Assembly: GCA_910589085.1 (NCBI GenBank) | Contig: CAJUSG010000013.1 | Location: 1-45,776 of the forward strand | DNA length: 45,776 nt | From: an uncultured Oscillospiraceae bacterium | GTDB lineage: Bacteria > Bacillota > Clostridia > Oscillospirales > Oscillospiraceae | Direction of reading: 5' to 3' | Part shown: positions 1-5,620 of the stretch, piece by piece | How positions within the stretch are numbered: the stretch's first letter is position 1 | Layout of the letters: every line of letters begins with the position of its first letter | Translations under genes and position numbers: made by a program | The notes under the pieces: model-generated | What the model was told of the DNA's origin: nothing | The model's database searches: none | What the model saw: only the letters and a program-made list of their open reading frames with translations

Positions 1-290
1 ACGTCCTCCACTGGTGGCCGAAATTCGGCAAGACAATGGACGATTTCCGGGCCGATGTGGCCCGGGCTATGAAAGGAGAAGATGACGAAATGAGCTACGA
101 GCAGTTCAAGGAATACATGGACCGCTACGAAAAGGAGCGGGCCGCGCTCCCCGCCCCGGCCTGGGCCGAAAAAACCGGCGAATGGGACCGGGCACACAGC
201 GCCGGGATTATCGCCGACCTGAGCCGCCCCCAGTCCCCGGCCACCAGGGTGGAGGTGGCGGCCATGATTATTCGAGCAATGAATAGTTGA
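1..290 (+). CDS. 3' end of phage-type N-acetylmuramoyl-L-alanine amidase (partial)
   Basis: The reading frame is open from base 3 and runs into the window without a stop, so the gene starts upstream. The visible 95 residues include a WWPKFGK stretch followed by an amphipathic charged region and a C-terminal tail (SPATRVEVAAMIIRAM) that resembles the end of an S-layer-homology-type wall-binding repeat. This arrangement is what I recall from C-termini of amidase endolysins of Clostridia prophages; the catalytic zinc domain is outside the window, so the call rests on the tail and on the phage-like neighbours. It would cut the amide bond between muramic acid and L-alanine in peptidoglycan during lysis. 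Could also be a different wall hydrolase. Confidence 0.55.
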   Translation, partial: VLHWWPKFGKTMDDFRADVARAMKGEDDEMSYEQFKEYMDRYEKERAALPAPAWAEKTGEWDRAHSAGIIADLSRPQSPATRVEVAAMIIRAMNS

Positions 291-337
291 ATTTTAAAAA
301 GTTTCATGATAAAATGAGCCCGAAAGGACGTGAATAT

Positions 338-628
338 ATGGACGAAAAAATGATCCCTCTGGCTTCTGAAATGTATCAGGACCTGAAGGACACAAACCGG
401 TTTCTTCGAAAGCTCCTGATTGCTGCCTGCATTGCGATTATTGTTTTGGTTATTGCGTTAGCTGGTACGAATATTTACCATATTTATCAGTGGAGCCAGT
501 TTGATACCGTAGTGGTTGACAGTGACCAGGGTCCTGCAAACTACGTCCAGGGCGATAATACTGGAGGTATCTATAATGGCCAAAGTGGCAGTACATCGCA
601 AGAAACAGGGGGGCTCCAAGGGGACTAA
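338..628 (+). CDS. Small one-pass membrane protein after the amidase
   Basis: 96 residues from the ATG at 338, chosen because GAAAGGA lies 9 bases upstream; the longer TTG start at 287 overlaps the amidase stop and has no clear ribosome site. A charged N-terminus (1-25) is followed by one strongly hydrophobic segment (about 26-45) and a polar Gly/Ser/Gln-rich tail, giving a predicted cytoplasmic N-terminus and exported C-terminus. Its position directly behind the amidase suggests a lysis accessory or holin-like role, but it lacks the typical two- or three-segment holin layout and I do not recognise the family. Confidence 0.6.
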   Translation: MDEKMIPLASEMYQDLKDTNRFLRKLLIAACIAIIVLVIALAGTNIYHIYQWSQFDTVVVDSDQGPANYVQGDNTGGIYNGQSGSTSQETGGLQGD

Positions 629-650
629 GGTCAAGAAGAAAAAGGGGTGA
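576..650 (+). CDS. Nested 24-residue lysine-rich peptide
   Basis: An ATG at 576 preceded by a perfect GGAGG (563-567) at 8 bases spacing opens a 24-codon frame ending in TGA at 648-650. It overlaps the last 53 bases of the membrane-protein gene in another frame and ends 4 bases before the TTG start of the next gene, which fits a translationally coupled cistron. The peptide begins MAKVAVHRKK and ends KVKKKKG; half of its residues are Lys, Arg or His. Function unknown; a nucleic-acid-binding or membrane-active peptide are both possible. The short length means the frame could be chance, but the ribosome site argues otherwise. Confidence 0.5.
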   Translation: MAKVAVHRKKQGGSKGTKVKKKKG

Positions 651-654
651 GCCC

Positions 655-876
655 TTGAACATCAGGACCGAGTTTACCGAGCCGGAGTGTGAAAGATTTC
701 GTCGAGAGTGCAATTTTTCCGATCAAGAAATGGCGGTGTTTAATTTACGGGTAAAGGATACCACCATCATAGCTATTGGCGAGAGGCTGAAAGAGATGGG
801 AATGCCCATGTCAGAAGCAACAATTAACCGACGGTTGCGCTCCATAAAAAAGAAAATCGACAAAGTATTGCGATAG
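655..876 (+). CDS. Helix-turn-helix protein, sigma region 4-like
   Basis: 73 residues from a TTG start at 655, with AAGGGGTG (642-649) 5 bases upstream. The protein has an N-terminal acidic half (FTEPECERFRREC, DQEMAVFNLR) and a C-terminal half with the spacing of a sigma-70 region 4 or LuxR-type helix-turn-helix (SEATINRRLRSIKKKI), where the second helix would contact DNA. Such small sigma-like activators occur near the end of late operons in Clostridia prophages. Followed at once by a strong terminator, so it is the last gene of this transcript. The family assignment is from pattern only. Confidence 0.55.
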   Translation: MNIRTEFTEPECERFRRECNFSDQEMAVFNLRVKDTTIIAIGERLKEMGMPMSEATINRRLRSIKKKIDKVLR

Positions 877-890
877 AAAACTGATAGAAA

Positions 891-926
891 AACGGCAGGA
901 AACTGATAGGTTTCCTGCCGTTTTTT
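891..926 (+). terminator. Rho-independent terminator
   Basis: A 13-bp perfect stem (891-903 with 910-922), loop TGATAG, followed by a T run to 926. It closes the transcript holding the amidase, membrane protein and HTH gene. Confidence 0.9.
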
Positions 927-959
927 GTGCGAAAATTTATCTGTAAAGGATGTGATTCT

Positions 960-1115
960 ATGGATACCATTACTCGGCTGGTACAGGCGGGTATCCGCCC
1001 GGATTGCGCTGTAGAGACAGTAGCGTGGTTCCGGCAGCAAGGAAATGACAACGGCTTGGAGCGATATATCCAGGAGGCGGAAAGCCGCCATAAACGTTGT
1101 GTTTGTGCCGTATGA
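960..1115 (+). CDS. Small prophage protein of unknown function
   Basis: 51 residues from ATG 960, chosen over the GTG at 927 because TAAAGGA ends 9 bases upstream and 927 lies inside the terminator tail. The sequence is an amphipathic helix pair (TRLVQAGIRPDCAVETVAWFRQQ; GLERYIQEAE) ending in a short Cys-containing tail (RCVCAV). Its TGA overlaps the ATG of the next gene (ATGA), so the two are translationally coupled and may act together. I do not recognise the family. Confidence 0.6.
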   Translation: MDTITRLVQAGIRPDCAVETVAWFRQQGNDNGLERYIQEAESRHKRCVCAV

Positions 1116-1495
1116 GTTACGCCTACTATAACCCAAACCCAACTAATAAAAGCGTTGGGGACTGCCCTGTCCGGGCGTTGTCGATGGCTTTGGAACAGAG
1201 CTGGGAACAGACCTATGTGGAGCTGGCCCTCAAGGGGTTCTGTCTTGGAGATATGCCCAATGCGGATAGCGTTTGGGGCCCATATCTGAGAGACCGCGGC
1301 TTTACCCGTCATCTTCTGCCCGATACCTGCCCGGACTGCTATACCGTTGCTGACTTTGCCGCGGACCACCCCGTTGGAATCTTCATTCTGTCCATGCCAG
1401 GGCGGCATGTGCTGTGTGTCCAGGATGGCCAGTGGTTTGATTCCTGGGACAGCGGCGGAGAAGTTCCCGTTTACTATTGGACAAAGGAGTGTTGA
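1112..1495 (+). CDS. Papain-like (Cys-His-Asp) small protein
   Basis: 127 residues starting at the ATG that overlaps the previous stop. A motif SVGDCPVRALSMAL places Cys18 at the start of a helix, as in papain-fold enzymes; GRHVLCVQDGQWFDSWDSG places His99 at a strand with Asp110 or Asp113 after it, the order and spacing of a Cys-His-Asp triad. The hydrophobic pattern between them is compatible with a small C39/NlpC-like fold. It has no signal peptide, so would act in the cytoplasm unless carried by a phage particle. Protease, transglutaminase or deamidase activity are all open. I recall close relatives as unnamed proteins of gut Clostridia, but cannot verify this here. Confidence 0.6.
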   Translation: MSYAYYNPNPTNKSVGDCPVRALSMALEQSWEQTYVELALKGFCLGDMPNADSVWGPYLRDRGFTRHLLPDTCPDCYTVADFAADHPVGIFILSMPGRHVLCVQDGQWFDSWDSGGEVPVYYWTKEC

Positions 1496-1497
1496 CA

Positions 1498-1965
1498 ATG
1501 GGACAGTATTATTACCTTCCAGACCCCGGGGAACAGAGAGGCGGGTTTTCCGCGCCTGTCCCTGACCGTCTGGCTCAGCTTCGCCAGAATCAAATGCAGC
1601 AGCCCATGATTCCCAGCCCCGCACAACCTCAACCCACACCTCCAACCCCACAGAGTAATCCTATTTGGGTTCAGGGGGAGGAAGGGGCGAAAGCATATAT
1701 GGTCGCTCCCGGAAGCTCTGTTATGCTGATGGACAGCGAGAACACTGTTTTTTACCTGAAATCCAGCGATCAAAGCGGCATGCCGCTTCCGCTGAGGATT
1801 TTTGACTACACCGAGCGCACATCAAATCAGCCTAAGCAACCGCCCGCCCCTCATTTCGACCCAAGCCAGTACATCACCCGTGATGAATTGGAAAACATCC
1901 TGTCCGAGCGGTTGAAAAAGCCAGCACGGCCCACAAAACCAAAGGAGGATACCGAACATGAGTAA
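1498..1965 (+). CDS. Pro-rich conserved protein of the accessory cassette
   Basis: 155 residues from ATG 1498 (AAAGGAGTG ribosome site at 1483-1490; the alternative start at 1477 has none). Residues 1-20 begin GQYYYLP; 30-60 are a Pro/Gln linker; 57-105 form a compact block around WVQGEEGAKAYMVAPGSS and PLPLRIFDYTE that looks like a small beta domain; 120-155 are charged, Lys/Pro-rich and end with a helix carrying DELENILSERLKK. No catalytic motif is visible. It starts 3 bases after the papain-like gene and overlaps the next start by 8 bases, so it sits in one operon. Confidence 0.65.
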   Translation: MGQYYYLPDPGEQRGGFSAPVPDRLAQLRQNQMQQPMIPSPAQPQPTPPTPQSNPIWVQGEEGAKAYMVAPGSSVMLMDSENTVFYLKSSDQSGMPLPLRIFDYTERTSNQPKQPPAPHFDPSQYITRDELENILSERLKKPARPTKPKEDTEHE

Positions 1966-2188
1966 CCCTTTGTTCCACGCTCTGAACGGCGGAAATGCCT
2001 TACGGGGCGGTCAGCGTAACTTTGCCCCGGCCCTTCTCCAGCATATCCAGGGCTTCCAAGGCAATCCCATGGAGCAGCTGCAAAGCAAGCTCAACAGCGG
2101 GGAAATGACCCAGGACCAATACAACCAGCTCTGGGGCATGGCAGAGAACATCGTCCAGCGGATGATGGGGGTTCTGCCTCGCAGATGA
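1958..2188 (+). CDS. Small Gln/Asn-rich cassette protein
   Basis: 76 residues from ATG 1958 with AAAGGAGG 9 bases upstream, overlapping the preceding stop by 8 bases. Composition is rich in Gln, Asn and Gly; the C-terminal half (LQSKLNSGEMTQDQYNQLWGMAENIVQRMM) is a helix-turn-helix of SHOCT-like appearance: a leucine, a Gly-containing turn (SGEMTQDQY) and a second helix. SHOCT-like tails usually mediate oligomerisation. It is the last gene before a GC hairpin and before the oppositely oriented regulator pair. Confidence 0.65.
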   Translation: MSNPLFHALNGGNALRGGQRNFAPALLQHIQGFQGNPMEQLQSKLNSGEMTQDQYNQLWGMAENIVQRMMGVLPRR

Positions 2189-2189
2189 A

Positions 2190-2213
2190 AACCGCCCCGG
2201 TTAGGGGGCGGTT
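2190..2213 (+). terminator. Possible terminator hairpin
   Basis: A 9-bp stem AACCGCCCC / GGGGCGGTT directly after the stop at 2188. No T run follows, so termination is weak or factor-dependent; it may instead protect the mRNA end. Confidence 0.5.
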
Positions 2214-2252
2214 CGGTTGGTAGTCAGTCAGCCATCGTTGGGCGGGCGCTTG

Positions 2253-2426
2253 TTACGCGTTGAATTTGTTAATGATTCCGGTCAAAATGCTTTCGCGCTT
2301 GCTCTGAGGCAATGAATCAAAATCGATCCCGTTCATTTTATAGGCTGTCTTTGTTGCATCCATAAACAGAACGATCATTTTTTCATCAATAGTGTTGTAC
2401 TTTTTTGCAAACTCGAAACCTGTCAT
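2253..2426 (-). CDS. 57-residue protein controlled by the XRE-type operator
   Basis: The reverse frame opens with ATG at 2426, GGGAGGG (2434-2440) 7 bases upstream, and ends at TAA 2253. The product begins MTGFEFAKKYNTIDEKM and ends SILTGIINKFNA: mostly helical, with a hydrophobic central stretch (MIVLFMDATKTAY) too polar to be a clear membrane span. It lies downstream of the XRE gene but has its own promoter of the same design (2489-2517), suggesting that the repressor controls it. Function unknown; antirepressor, toxin or signalling peptide precursor are possible. Codon use and AT content differ from the + strand cassette. Confidence 0.6.
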   Translation of the reverse strand: MTGFEFAKKYNTIDEKMIVLFMDATKTAYKMNGIDFDSLPQSKRESILTGIINKFNA

Positions 2427-2460
2427 TTTCTTTCCCTCCCGGCCTGTGGCCTGTTCGATA

Positions 2461-2517
2461 TACGATTGTGTTCGTATCTTCTGACATTATAATACTACGA
2501 TTGCAATCGTATGTCAA
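2461..2517 (-). promoter_or_regulatory. Promoter with embedded 16-bp palindromic operator, plus second operator
   Basis: Read on the minus strand: -35 TTGACA (2512-2517), a 17-base spacer and -10 TATTAT (2489-2494). The spacer contains the perfect palindrome TACGATTGCAATCGTA (2496-2511). A related imperfect 16-mer (TACGATTGTGTTCGTA on the plus strand, 2461-2476) lies just downstream of the -10. The design is that of a promoter repressed by a Cro/CI-type dimer. Confidence 0.8.
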
Positions 2518-2566
2518 GAGGTATTTTCAAAAAAGTGCAAAAAATTTTGACCGCCATTTCTGACGG

Positions 2567-2764
2567 TCAATCATCCAGCGATATTAGCTCTTTTGGGGTT
2601 GTTTCAAGAATTTCAGCAAGTGCTACTATCAGCCAAGCACGGCACTTTTTGAGGGAACATCTTCCATTCGCATACGCCTCTATAGTGCGGACGCTTATTC
2701 CGACTTCTTCTGCAATGCGTTTTGAGGTATATCCCTTTGATCGGATGTATTCTCCAAACTTCAC
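2567..2764 (-). CDS. XRE (Cro/CI-type) transcriptional repressor
   Basis: 65 residues from ATG 2764 (GGGGGTGA just upstream). It is one helix-turn-helix unit: IRSKGYTSKRIAEEVGISVRTIEAYANGR matches the Cro/CI layout with helix 2 at about 15-22 and recognition helix at about 26-35, followed by KELISLDD. No dimerisation or peptidase domain, so a Cro-like minimal regulator. It likely binds the operators at 2461-2476, 2496-2511 and 2793-2808, repressing itself and the 57-residue gene. It lies divergent from the Gly/Cys-rich gene at 2875 and could also influence it. Confidence 0.8.
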   Translation of the reverse strand: MKFGEYIRSKGYTSKRIAEEVGISVRTIEAYANGRCSLKKCRAWLIVALAEILETTPKELISLDD

Positions 2765-2785
2765 ATTATCACCCCCAACATTATG

Positions 2786-2814
2786 ATAATACTACGTTTT
2801 TAATCGCATGTCAA
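2786..2814 (-). promoter_or_regulatory. Autoregulated promoter of the XRE gene
   Basis: Minus strand -35 TTGACA (2809-2814), 17-base spacer, -10 TATTAT (2786-2791). The spacer carries TACGTTTTTAATCGCA (2793-2808, plus strand), matching 12 of 16 positions of the perfect palindrome at 2496-2511 and in the identical place between the two promoter boxes. Confidence 0.8.
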
Positions 2815-2830
2815 CTAAAATCGTGCATAC

Positions 2831-2844
2831 AGTCTGGCCAGACT
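2831..2844. promoter_or_regulatory. 14-bp perfect palindrome upstream of the Gly/Cys-rich gene
   Basis: AGTCTGGCCAGACT lies 31 bases before the ATG at 2875 and outside the XRE operators. It could be an operator for a different factor or a small hairpin in the leader. Confidence 0.4.
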
Positions 2845-2874
2845 TTGCAAATACATCAACAAAGGAGAAAAACT

Positions 2875-3759
2875 ATGTCTCTTGGTTCTGAAAACTGTGC
2901 TGCTCCTCTGTCCGCTGCTGACGTGGCGGCTGTGACGGGCAACAACGGAAACAATGGCTGGGGCGGCTTTGGCGGCGACTGGCTGATTGCAATCGTTATG
3001 CTGTTCCTGTTCCCCATGATGTTCGGGGGCTGGGGCGGCGGTATGTTCGGCGGTATGTTCGGCGGCATGGGCGGCTGGGGCAACGGCGGCATGATAGCCG
3101 CTGCCAACGGCGCACTGACCCGCGCTGATCTGTGCAGCGAGTTCAACTTTAACGGTCTGGAGAACGCTGTGCGCGGCGTTACCCAGGGCCTGTGTGATGG
3201 CTTCTACGCCATGCAGAACAGCATTAACGGTCTTGGCATGAACGTCATGCAGGGATTCTCTCAGGCGGAACTGTCTCGGGCCAACCAGCAGGCTGCGCTG
3301 ATGCAGCAGCTGTGTAACCTGGGCTATCAGCAGAAGGATTGCTGCTGCGAGACCCAGCGCTCCATTGATGGCGTAAAGTTCACCATCGCCCAGGAGGACT
3401 GCGCTACCCGCAACCTGATGCAGTCCAACACCCGCGACCTGATTGAGAACCAGAACGCCAACGCTCGAGCTGTCCTGGATGCCCTGACCGCCCAGCGGCT
3501 GGAAGCCAAGGACGAACGGATTGCCGCTCAGGCTGCTCAGATTCAGGCCCTCCAGCTGTCCGCTTCTCAGGCCCAGCAGAATGCCGCCATTGGCGCGATG
3601 ATCTCCGCCAGCGAGGCCACCATTCTGCGCCGTACTGGTGCGGAGTGCCCCACTGCGGCTTACATCGTCCAGCCTCCCACGCCTGTTTCTTTCCCCACCA
3701 ACTGCTGCGGCCAGTTCAACGGTTGGGGCGGCAACGGCTGCGGCAGTTGCGCAGCTTAA
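2875..3759 (+). CDS. Gly/Trp/Met-rich membrane protein with CCCETQR motif
   Basis: 294 residues from ATG 2875, AAAGGAG 7 bases upstream; the earlier in-frame start would overlap the XRE gene. Layout: a short N-terminus (1-25), Gly/Trp block with one hydrophobic segment (36-50), a Gly/Met/Trp low-complexity stretch (51-73), then helical regions with regularly spaced Cys (LCSEF 87, LCDGF 107, LCNLG 147, CCCETQR 156-162, Cys176), a Gln/Ala coiled coil (about 190-245) and a C-terminus with CPTAAY, NCC and GCGSC. About a dozen Cys in a cytoplasmic or surface protein suggests metal binding or disulfide cross-linking. I recall similar unnamed proteins in gut Clostridia and their phages; function unknown. 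Confidence 0.75.
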   Translation: MSLGSENCAAPLSAADVAAVTGNNGNNGWGGFGGDWLIAIVMLFLFPMMFGGWGGGMFGGMFGGMGGWGNGGMIAAANGALTRADLCSEFNFNGLENAVRGVTQGLCDGFYAMQNSINGLGMNVMQGFSQAELSRANQQAALMQQLCNLGYQQKDCCCETQRSIDGVKFTIAQEDCATRNLMQSNTRDLIENQNANARAVLDALTAQRLEAKDERIAAQAAQIQALQLSASQAQQNAAIGAMISASEATILRRTGAECPTAAYIVQPPTPVSFPTNCCGQFNGWGGNGCGSCAA

Positions 3760-3821
3760 ATACAAATAGCAATCAACTTTTTCCAAAATGGAAAATGTTC
3801 GGCCCGTGCCGATTTTGAGAC

Positions 3822-3859
3822 AAACAGCGGCGGGGTAAGTCTACCCTGCCGCTGTTTTT
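3822..3859 (+). terminator. Rho-independent terminator
   Basis: A 16-bp stem with one G-T pair (3822-3837 with 3842-3857), four-base loop AGTC, followed by a T run. Ends the transcript of the Gly/Cys-rich gene. Confidence 0.9.
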
Positions 3860-3900
3860 AAACAGGTCGATTTCGACCACTTTAAGAAAGGACTGATATC

Positions 3901-4326
3901 ATGCCCGAATACACGAATGCCGCCATACAGACCGTGGCAGTCAACCAGAACGTGCTTTTTTCTGAGACGCCTGTGGGCTGCAACCGGGGATATGTTACTC
4001 ATCGGGAGGGCAGCGGCCTTGTCACCTTGCGGGGGATAACCAACCAGTGCCGCGCCCGGTACAAGGTCACCTTTGGCGGTAACATTGCCGTCCCTACTGG
4101 CGGGACTGCCGGAGCCATTTCCGTCGCTCTGGCGGTCAATGGCGAGGCCCTGAACAGTGCCGTTGCCACTGTCACTCCCGCTGCTGTGGAGGAATATTTC
4201 AACGTATTCTCCACCGCCTACATTGATGTTGACCGGGGCTGCTGCCTCAGCCTGTCCGTAAAAAACATCAGCACCCAAGCGATCAACGTGGCCAACCCCA
4301 ATCTCATTGTTGAGCGGGTGGCGTGA
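3901..4326 (+). CDS. Jelly-roll (C1q/BclA C-terminal-like) protein
   Basis: 141 residues from ATG 3901 with AAAGGA 8 bases upstream. The whole protein is beta-strand-like: alternating hydrophobic strands, Gly turns, and the pattern VTLRGITNQCRARYKVTFGGNIAVPTGG...ISVALAVNGEAL...CLSLSVKNIS...NLIVERVA typical of trimeric C1q/TNF-type jelly-roll domains, as at the C-terminus of exosporium glycoprotein BclA and some phage fibres. No signal peptide or collagen repeat. Likely forms trimers and binds a surface ligand, either on a virion or on a spore or cell surface. First gene of a three-gene unit with those at 4340 and 4778. Confidence 0.65.
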   Translation: MPEYTNAAIQTVAVNQNVLFSETPVGCNRGYVTHREGSGLVTLRGITNQCRARYKVTFGGNIAVPTGGTAGAISVALAVNGEALNSAVATVTPAAVEEYFNVFSTAYIDVDRGCCLSLSVKNISTQAINVANPNLIVERVA

Positions 4327-4339
4327 AAGGAGAATGGAC

Positions 4340-4762
4340 ATGAAAGCTCTTAACGAATTAAAGGACAAGCTCCATGACGAGCTGGATGAAATTTCCCGCA
4401 AGCCGGAGCTGGGTGCTGGAGATTTGGAGATCATTCACAAGCTCACCGACACCATCAAAAACATCGACAAAATTTGTATGCTGGAAGATGGCGAAGGATA
4501 CAGCGAGGCCGTAGACGGCGGCGACTATGGCCGAGGCTCCAGCTACGCTAACCGGGGCAAGCACTATGTACGGGGCCATTACAGCCGGGACGGCGGCATG
4601 GACCGGGGTGGCTACAGCTCCCGCCGGGACAGCCGGGGACGCTACAGCCGTGATGACGGCCGCTCTGAGATGATGGAGCACATCGAGATGGCTATTGATA
4701 GCGCCGATGAGCGGGACCGTGAGAAGATCAAGCGCTTTATGCGTGATCTGGAGAACGCCTGA
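4340..4762 (+). CDS. Arg/Ser/Tyr-Gly-rich protein with helical ends
   Basis: 140 residues from ATG 4340; AAAGGAG at 4326-4332 gives 7 bases spacing, against 1 base to the ATG at 4334. Residues 1-50 form a charged coiled coil (LNELKDKLHDELDEIS; LEIIHKLTDTIKNIDKI); 60-108 are low complexity with repeated (S)RDxxGRYSRD and YSSRR units; 110-140 form a second acidic/basic helix (MMEHIEMAIDSADERDREKIKRFMRDL). The middle resembles disordered RGG/RS-type segments that can bind nucleic acid or drive condensation. No known function. Confidence 0.65.
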   Translation: MKALNELKDKLHDELDEISRKPELGAGDLEIIHKLTDTIKNIDKICMLEDGEGYSEAVDGGDYGRGSSYANRGKHYVRGHYSRDGGMDRGGYSSRRDSRGRYSRDDGRSEMMEHIEMAIDSADERDREKIKRFMRDLENA

Positions 4763-4777
4763 TAGGAGGGAACGCCC

Positions 4778-5116
4778 ATGTCTGCGCCTAATCTCAAGGA
4801 AATAGAGTGGGCGATTCACGAGCTGGAACAGGAGGAAAGCTCCTTTCCGGTCTATGCCAAGCTGGCGAACCTTTACACAGTCCGCAATGAAATGATGGGA
4901 ATTTCTACGGCTCAGCCTCAGATATCGGCATATTCCGAAGCGGGGATTTCTGCTTCGGAAACGCTTAAGCAGTATGGTGACAGCGACTTCCTGCGTGCCG
5001 TATCTGGCAAAGACCCTGCCGCCGCATGGTCCGTTATGGATGAGCTGATGGAGACCCTCCAAGTGGTGAATCCTCGGGCGTATGATAGCGTTTTGCGAAA
5101 AATCAACAGGCTTTGA
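4778..5116 (+). CDS. Helical accessory protein at the end of the cassette
   Basis: 112 residues from ATG 4778, TAGGAGGG 8 bases upstream. Three helices: EIEWAIHELEQEES (5-18), VYAKLANLYTVRNEM (25-39) and the C-terminal SVMDELMETLQVVNPRAYDSVLRKI, joined by a Ser/Gln-rich linker. The helix containing PAAAWSVMDELMETLQ resembles an acidic protein-protein interface. It is the last + strand gene before the tRNAs. I do not recognise the family. Confidence 0.6.
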   Translation: MSAPNLKEIEWAIHELEQEESSFPVYAKLANLYTVRNEMMGISTAQPQISAYSEAGISASETLKQYGDSDFLRAVSGKDPAAAWSVMDELMETLQVVNPRAYDSVLRKINRL

Positions 5117-5135
5117 CGTTACTAACACGTTACTA
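5116..5135. repeat. Direct repeat of ACGTTACTA
   Basis: Two identical 9-mers at 5116-5124 and 5127-5135, separated by two bases, between the last cassette gene and the tRNA-Val terminator. Spacing and place are compatible with arm-type binding sites of a tyrosine integrase, but the repeat is short. Confidence 0.45.
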
Positions 5136-5160
5136 TCAACAGCAAAAATATCGAAACATT

Positions 5161-5195
5161 AAAATCCCCTAAAGCCTTGTGGCTCTAGGGGATTT
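5161..5195 (-). terminator. Terminator of the tRNA operon
   Basis: Stem AATCCCCTA..AGCC / GGCT..TAGGGGATT with one internal mismatch, loop TTGT; on the minus strand it is followed by a T-rich stretch. It lies one base beyond the encoded CCA of tRNA-Val. Confidence 0.75.
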
Positions 5196-5196
5196 C

Positions 5197-5272
5197 TGGT
5201 GGAGACAACAGAACTCGAATCTGTGACCTCTCGCGTGTGAGGCGAGCGCTCTACCGGCTGAGCTATGCCTCC
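5197..5272 (-). tRNA. tRNA-Val (anticodon CAC)
   Basis: 76 bases including encoded CCA. Minus strand begins GGAGGCATAGCTCAGC and ends TGTCTCCACCA; acceptor stem GGAGGCA pairs with TGTCTCC, anticodon stem CTCGC/GCGAG encloses loop CTCACAC with anticodon CAC, and the T-arm has GTTCGAGT. Its 3' end faces the prophage-like arm. Confidence 0.93.
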
Positions 5273-5285
5273 ATATGAAAAACGG

Positions 5286-5360
5286 TGGTGACCCGGACGG
5301 GACTCGAACCCGTGTTGCCGCCGTGAAAGGGCGGAGTCTTAACCGCTTGACCACCGGGCC
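5286..5360 (-). tRNA. tRNA-Glu (anticodon TTC)
   Basis: 75 bases with encoded CCA. Acceptor stem GGCCCGG/CCGGGTC, D-arm GGTCAAGCGGTTAAGAC, anticodon loop CTTTCAC, T-arm GGTTCGAGTCCC: the usual bacterial tRNA-Glu pattern. Confidence 0.95.
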
Positions 5361-5398
5361 GTTTTATATGGAAACGGACACCTGTCCGTTTTTTGTAG

Positions 5399-5475
5399 TG
5401 GTAGCGGCAACTGGATTTGAACCAGTGACACCGCGGGTATGAACCGCGTGCTCTAGCCAACTGAGCTATGCCGCC
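5399..5475 (-). tRNA. tRNA-Met (anticodon CAT, elongator type)
   Basis: 77 bases with encoded CCA. Acceptor GGCGGCA/TGCCGCT, anticodon stem CGCGG/CCGCG with loop TTCATAC. The paired first position (G-U) argues against initiator tRNA; an Ile-lysidine tRNA with the same anticodon is the alternative. Confidence 0.88.
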
Positions 5476-5505
5476 GTGTCACGCCCCTCAAACAGGGCAA
5501 GGGCT

Positions 5506-5534
5506 AGTATAGCCGATTTCTCCTCTGTTGTCAA
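5506..5534 (-). promoter_or_regulatory. Consensus sigma-A promoter of the tRNA operon
   Basis: Minus strand TTGACA (5529-5534), exactly 17 bases, TATACT (5506-5511), about 30 bases upstream of tRNA-Met. It would read through all three tRNAs to the terminator at 5161-5195. Confidence 0.88.
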
Positions 5535-5620
5535 CAGTAAATTTGAAATTTTTCCAAATTTTTATCGGCACCTCTCTCCGCTCTTTCTTCCGGGCTCAGA
5601 CGCACACAAAAGGACAAAGC

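Noticed and set aside
287..337. TTG start at 287 for the small membrane protein
   Set aside because: It overlaps the amidase stop without a ribosome site, while ATG 338 has GAAAGGA at good spacing.
3040..3085. Tandem-looking GGCGGTATGTTC repeats
   Set aside because: They are Gly/Met/Phe codons of the low-complexity block in the Gly/Cys-rich gene, in frame, not a DNA repeat element or CRISPR.
5373..5394. AACGGACA/TGTCCGTT hairpin followed by T run between tRNA-Met and tRNA-Glu
   Set aside because: It looks like a plus-strand terminator, but the genes here run on the minus strand, where no T run follows; more likely a processing spacer, so not listed as a terminator.
5535..5620. Possible promoter or gene in the gap before the cysteine desulfurase
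   Set aside because: AT-rich stretch without an acceptable frame or a second promoter beyond the tRNA one.
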